Below, in pieces: positions 11,695 through 13,418 of a stretch of DNA of 13,418 nt. Source of the stretch: Pelagophyceae sp. CCMP2097 (taxonomy: Eukaryota; Sar; Pelagophyceae); NCBI GenBank assembly GCA_026770575.1, contig MU657219.1, forward strand, positions 24,752-38,169, given 5' to 3'. Position 1 is the stretch's first letter; every line of letters starts with the position of its first letter. A program made the translations under genes and the position numbers. Below the pieces are notes generated by a model. It saw only the letters and a list, made by a program, of their open reading frames with translations, did no database searches and was not told where the DNA came from.

Positions 11695-12078
11695 ATGACG
11701 CTGGGTATCATTGAAGAGTACGGCCTCGACCCCGTTCAAGCGGCGGCGTGGGTACAAGAGGCGTACGGCGCCAAAGCGGAAGCCTGGGTCCTCGAGGCGT
11801 CCGGCGCCGCGCAAAACGAGGCCAAACTCAAGGAGCAGCGCGCGGCGGCGGCGCTGGGGCCGGCTCGCGACGCCCCAGAGGCGTTGTGGACGAACGAGCA
11901 GTGCCTAGCTTATAAAGTGCAATTGCAGCTGAGCGACGAGGAGTACGAGGATGCGAGATGGGCTCAACTCAATTTTGTTCAGGGCTCGGTGCCCTACCTC
12001 GTCCCGCTCGAACAAATTGGTCCAGCGTTCCAGGCGCAGCCAGGAACAGCGTCCAAGTCGGAAAGCGCAAGCGCATGA
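11695..12078 (+). CDS. Hypothetical acidic protein or exon, 127 residues
   Basis: Starts at the ATG at 11695. The frame is open upstream to a stop at 11575-11577, so an exon without its own start is equally possible, and 11578-11694 continues in a coding-like way (RDELLET). The protein is Ala/Glu-rich and probably helical in its first half, with a repeated pattern: AAWVQEAYGAKAEAW followed by VLEASGA. A mixed segment, YKVQLQLSDEEYEDARWAQL, comes later, and a Ser/Lys tail ends in TGA. There is no signal peptide, membrane segment or recognised domain. Its composition is more protein-like than that of other frames in the window, but the function is unknown. Confidence 0.35.
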   Translation: MTLGIIEEYGLDPVQAAAWVQEAYGAKAEAWVLEASGAAQNEAKLKEQRAAAALGPARDAPEALWTNEQCLAYKVQLQLSDEEYEDARWAQLNFVQGSVPYLVPLEQIGPAFQAQPGTASKSESASA

Positions 12079-12355
12079 GATGGCTTGGACTCTAGGTACC
12101 TGCCAGCGGGCGCCACCACGGTCCTGGGCATGATGGCAAGAGCCGAAAATCACCCCGCGTCGTCTTAAGCAGGGTTTATCCATCACGCCCCCCCCGTTTG
12201 ATGACAAGGCGAGCACAATGCCTCTTTGCGACGGGACTATTGGAACTTTCACGACGCGCTTGGCCTTGCGACGGGCGGCATGGTGGTCCCGTCCCGCCTG
12301 CGTGGATACCCGCGCCGTTCCGAATCGCTCTCGCGCCGCTGGAAGCACACTCTTT
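12079..12355. other. Unassigned stretch
   Basis: No gene recognised. A minus-strand frame (12384-11905) overlaps the hypothetical plus-strand protein and is judged to be its shadow. Confidence 0.4.
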
Positions 12356-12507
12356 TGAGTTTGAGGAAGTGCGATTTCATGCAATCTTTTAAGTCATCGG
12401 AGCTTGTTTTGCGATCCATCGAATCCGACGTTGGAGGCGCGCTGATCGGTGAGGAACCCCTCGGGGGTGGTGCGCGGACCACCCTACGTTCGACCCTCGC
12501 GCGCCGA
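12356..12507 (+). repeat. Dispersed repeat R4, copy 2
   Basis: Second copy of the sequence at 10971-11135, in the same orientation, with the ATCCGACGT-x-GGAGGCGCGC core present once. It retains CTACGTTCGACCCTCGCGCGCCG near its end. It is not preceded by R3, unlike copy 1. Confidence 0.6.
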
Positions 12508-12841
12508 AACCCCGATTCCGGCGATTGAAGGACACTTTGAAAATACTCTCCATTTGGTCGATACTTTCATTGATCGTTTCTTGTTCAAGAGGGGATTCTT
12601 TGAAGAATTTCGCCTCATCCAGAATCCTGGGCCTTTTGCTATTGCGCCCCACCGGGGCGCCCTCCGAGCGTTTTTTGCCTCGTATGGCAGGTCAAGGGTC
12701 GCCGGGCTAAGACCCCCACCAAAGCAGCTGCGTCAACGGCGCCCTTTTAGGGGCCGCGGATGCGATGTCTCCCAATATTTTTAATTAAAATCCACCAGAT
12801 ATCTCTAGCCCCAAATGCGAAATTAGAGCACGCCTGACGAC
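12508..12841. other. Unassigned stretch with two competing short frames
   Basis: A plus frame (within 12449-12784) holds a hydrophobic-patterned segment, ENTLHLVDTFIDRFLF. The overlapping minus frame (12652-12389) reads ILDEAKFFKESPLEQETIN. Either could be a short exon. Neither is recognised, and there is no way to choose from the sequence. Confidence 0.25.
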
Positions 12842-12978
12842 CTTATCAGGCGGAAGGCAAAACCTCCACTCCCATCAGAGTTAATAATACGAGGCGAGTC
12901 GGGGGACGCCCCCCCCCCGACTCCACTTGCAAAATAATGTCTTGACGGGAGTGGGGGTTTTGCCTTCCGCCTGATAAG
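12842..12978. mobile_element. MITE-like hairpin element, 137 bp, 32-bp TIRs
   Basis: The arms 12842-12873 and 12947-12978 are complementary over 32 bp with one mismatch (CTTATCAGGCGGAAGGCAAA at the left end). The 73-nt interior contains a second perfect 10-bp inverted repeat, GAGTCGGGGG (12896-12905) with CCCCCGACTC (12914-12923). The TIR ends contain a symmetrical TA (CTTATCAGG/CCTGATAAG), so a Tc1/mariner-type TA target duplication is possible but unproven. It carries no coding sequence. Confidence 0.8.
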
Positions 12979-13347
12979 CTATCCCGGGCTATGTTTCAGA
13001 TTTGCGCCACAGTATGGCGCTGCAGGGATGCCAGCTAAGAGCTCTCAAGCAATGGATGTAACCACAATTTTCGACGGCGGATCCGACTGGCTACAATTGT
13101 TGTCAGTTTCTTCGTGGGCGCCACCCCCGAAGATAAAGAAATTCACGACGACCTAAAAATTTCTTAGACGCGACCAAATGATAAATTAAAGCTCGCCACA
13201 CGGTTCTAGGCCCCAGACTATCCAATAGATGCATCAACCTCCGAGCGAATTTAGGAGCGCGACTCCGGGGCCCGGGCACACGCACGGCGCTCTTTAAATT
13301 GCCATGGCGCATCGGGGGTACTACAGACCGCCGGAGGGCGCCTTCGC
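12979..13347. other. Unassigned stretch
   Basis: Mixed-composition sequence without a convincing frame, RNA gene or repeat. A 69-codon minus frame (13312-13103) has no recognisable features. Confidence 0.4.
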
Positions 13348-13418
13348 GGGGGGGGATAGAGAAGGGGGGGATATAGGGGGGGGGGTCTACGTTGGGGGGG
13401 TGGATGTAGGGGGGGTAC
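13348..13418 (+). repeat. G-run tract and right arm of the window-end inverted repeat
   Basis: Five runs of seven to ten G lie within 71 nt (13348, 13364, 13376, 13394, 13409), separated by short A/T-containing spacers. This gives strong G-quadruplex potential on the plus strand. The last 32 nt (13387-13418) are the inverted partner of 28-59. The spacer motif GGATGTA before the last run is the same on both sides. Confidence 0.75.

Noticed and set aside
11905..12384. 159-codon minus frame
   Set aside because: It is antisense to the more protein-like plus frame ending at 12078 and starts at a repeat copy. Judged a shadow.

Overview
The window looks like a piece of a eukaryotic nuclear genome, probably a GC-rich protist or alga; I cannot name the species. 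The evidence is a run of tRNA genes with eukaryotic hallmarks: A34 (inosine-type) anticodons for Ile, Leu, Arg, Pro, Ala and Thr, an initiator tRNA with an A1:U72 pair and an A-type T-loop, no encoded CCA tails, and a Pol III type poly-T after the last gene. There is no intact, recognisable protein gene. Most of the remaining sequence is repeats and decayed mobile elements.

Layout. 1-620: one arm of a short inverted repeat shared by both window ends, the first copy of a 34-bp dispersed motif, and a nested hairpin. 621-3595: a repeat mosaic. It holds two direct copies of a roughly 210-bp element with terminal inverted repeats (621-826, 3381-3595), a degenerate 13-bp minisatellite, a small foldback element (1547-1722) and a large foldback element (about 1956-3231) that splits the minisatellite. 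3597-5000: a decayed Ty1/copia-like retrotransposon fragment on the minus strand, with protease and gag-pre-integrase pieces. 5449-7303: twenty tRNA genes, all on the plus strand, 3-56 nt apart, with one T8 tract only after the last. 7304-7900: a dispersed repeat and a broken tRNA-Arg copy. 7900-10130: mostly unassigned sequence with a short bacterial/organellar-type LSU rRNA-like block at 9362-9383. 10133-11135: tandem and dispersed repeats. 11140-12510: an unassigned open frame (11695-12078) and another dispersed repeat copy. 12842-12978: a MITE-like hairpin element. 13348-13418: G-runs and the second arm of the window-end inverted repeat.

How the parts work together. The tRNA cluster is the functional core: 20 genes for 15 amino acids, including the initiator. 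Spacers lack T4 runs, which suggests a single precursor cut by RNase P and RNase Z. No anticodon begins with T, so the set favours G/C-ending codons. Around it, several repeat families share the same pieces: the 34-bp motif sits inside a foldback element and inside a 263-bp tandem duplication, and is followed by a C-run each time.
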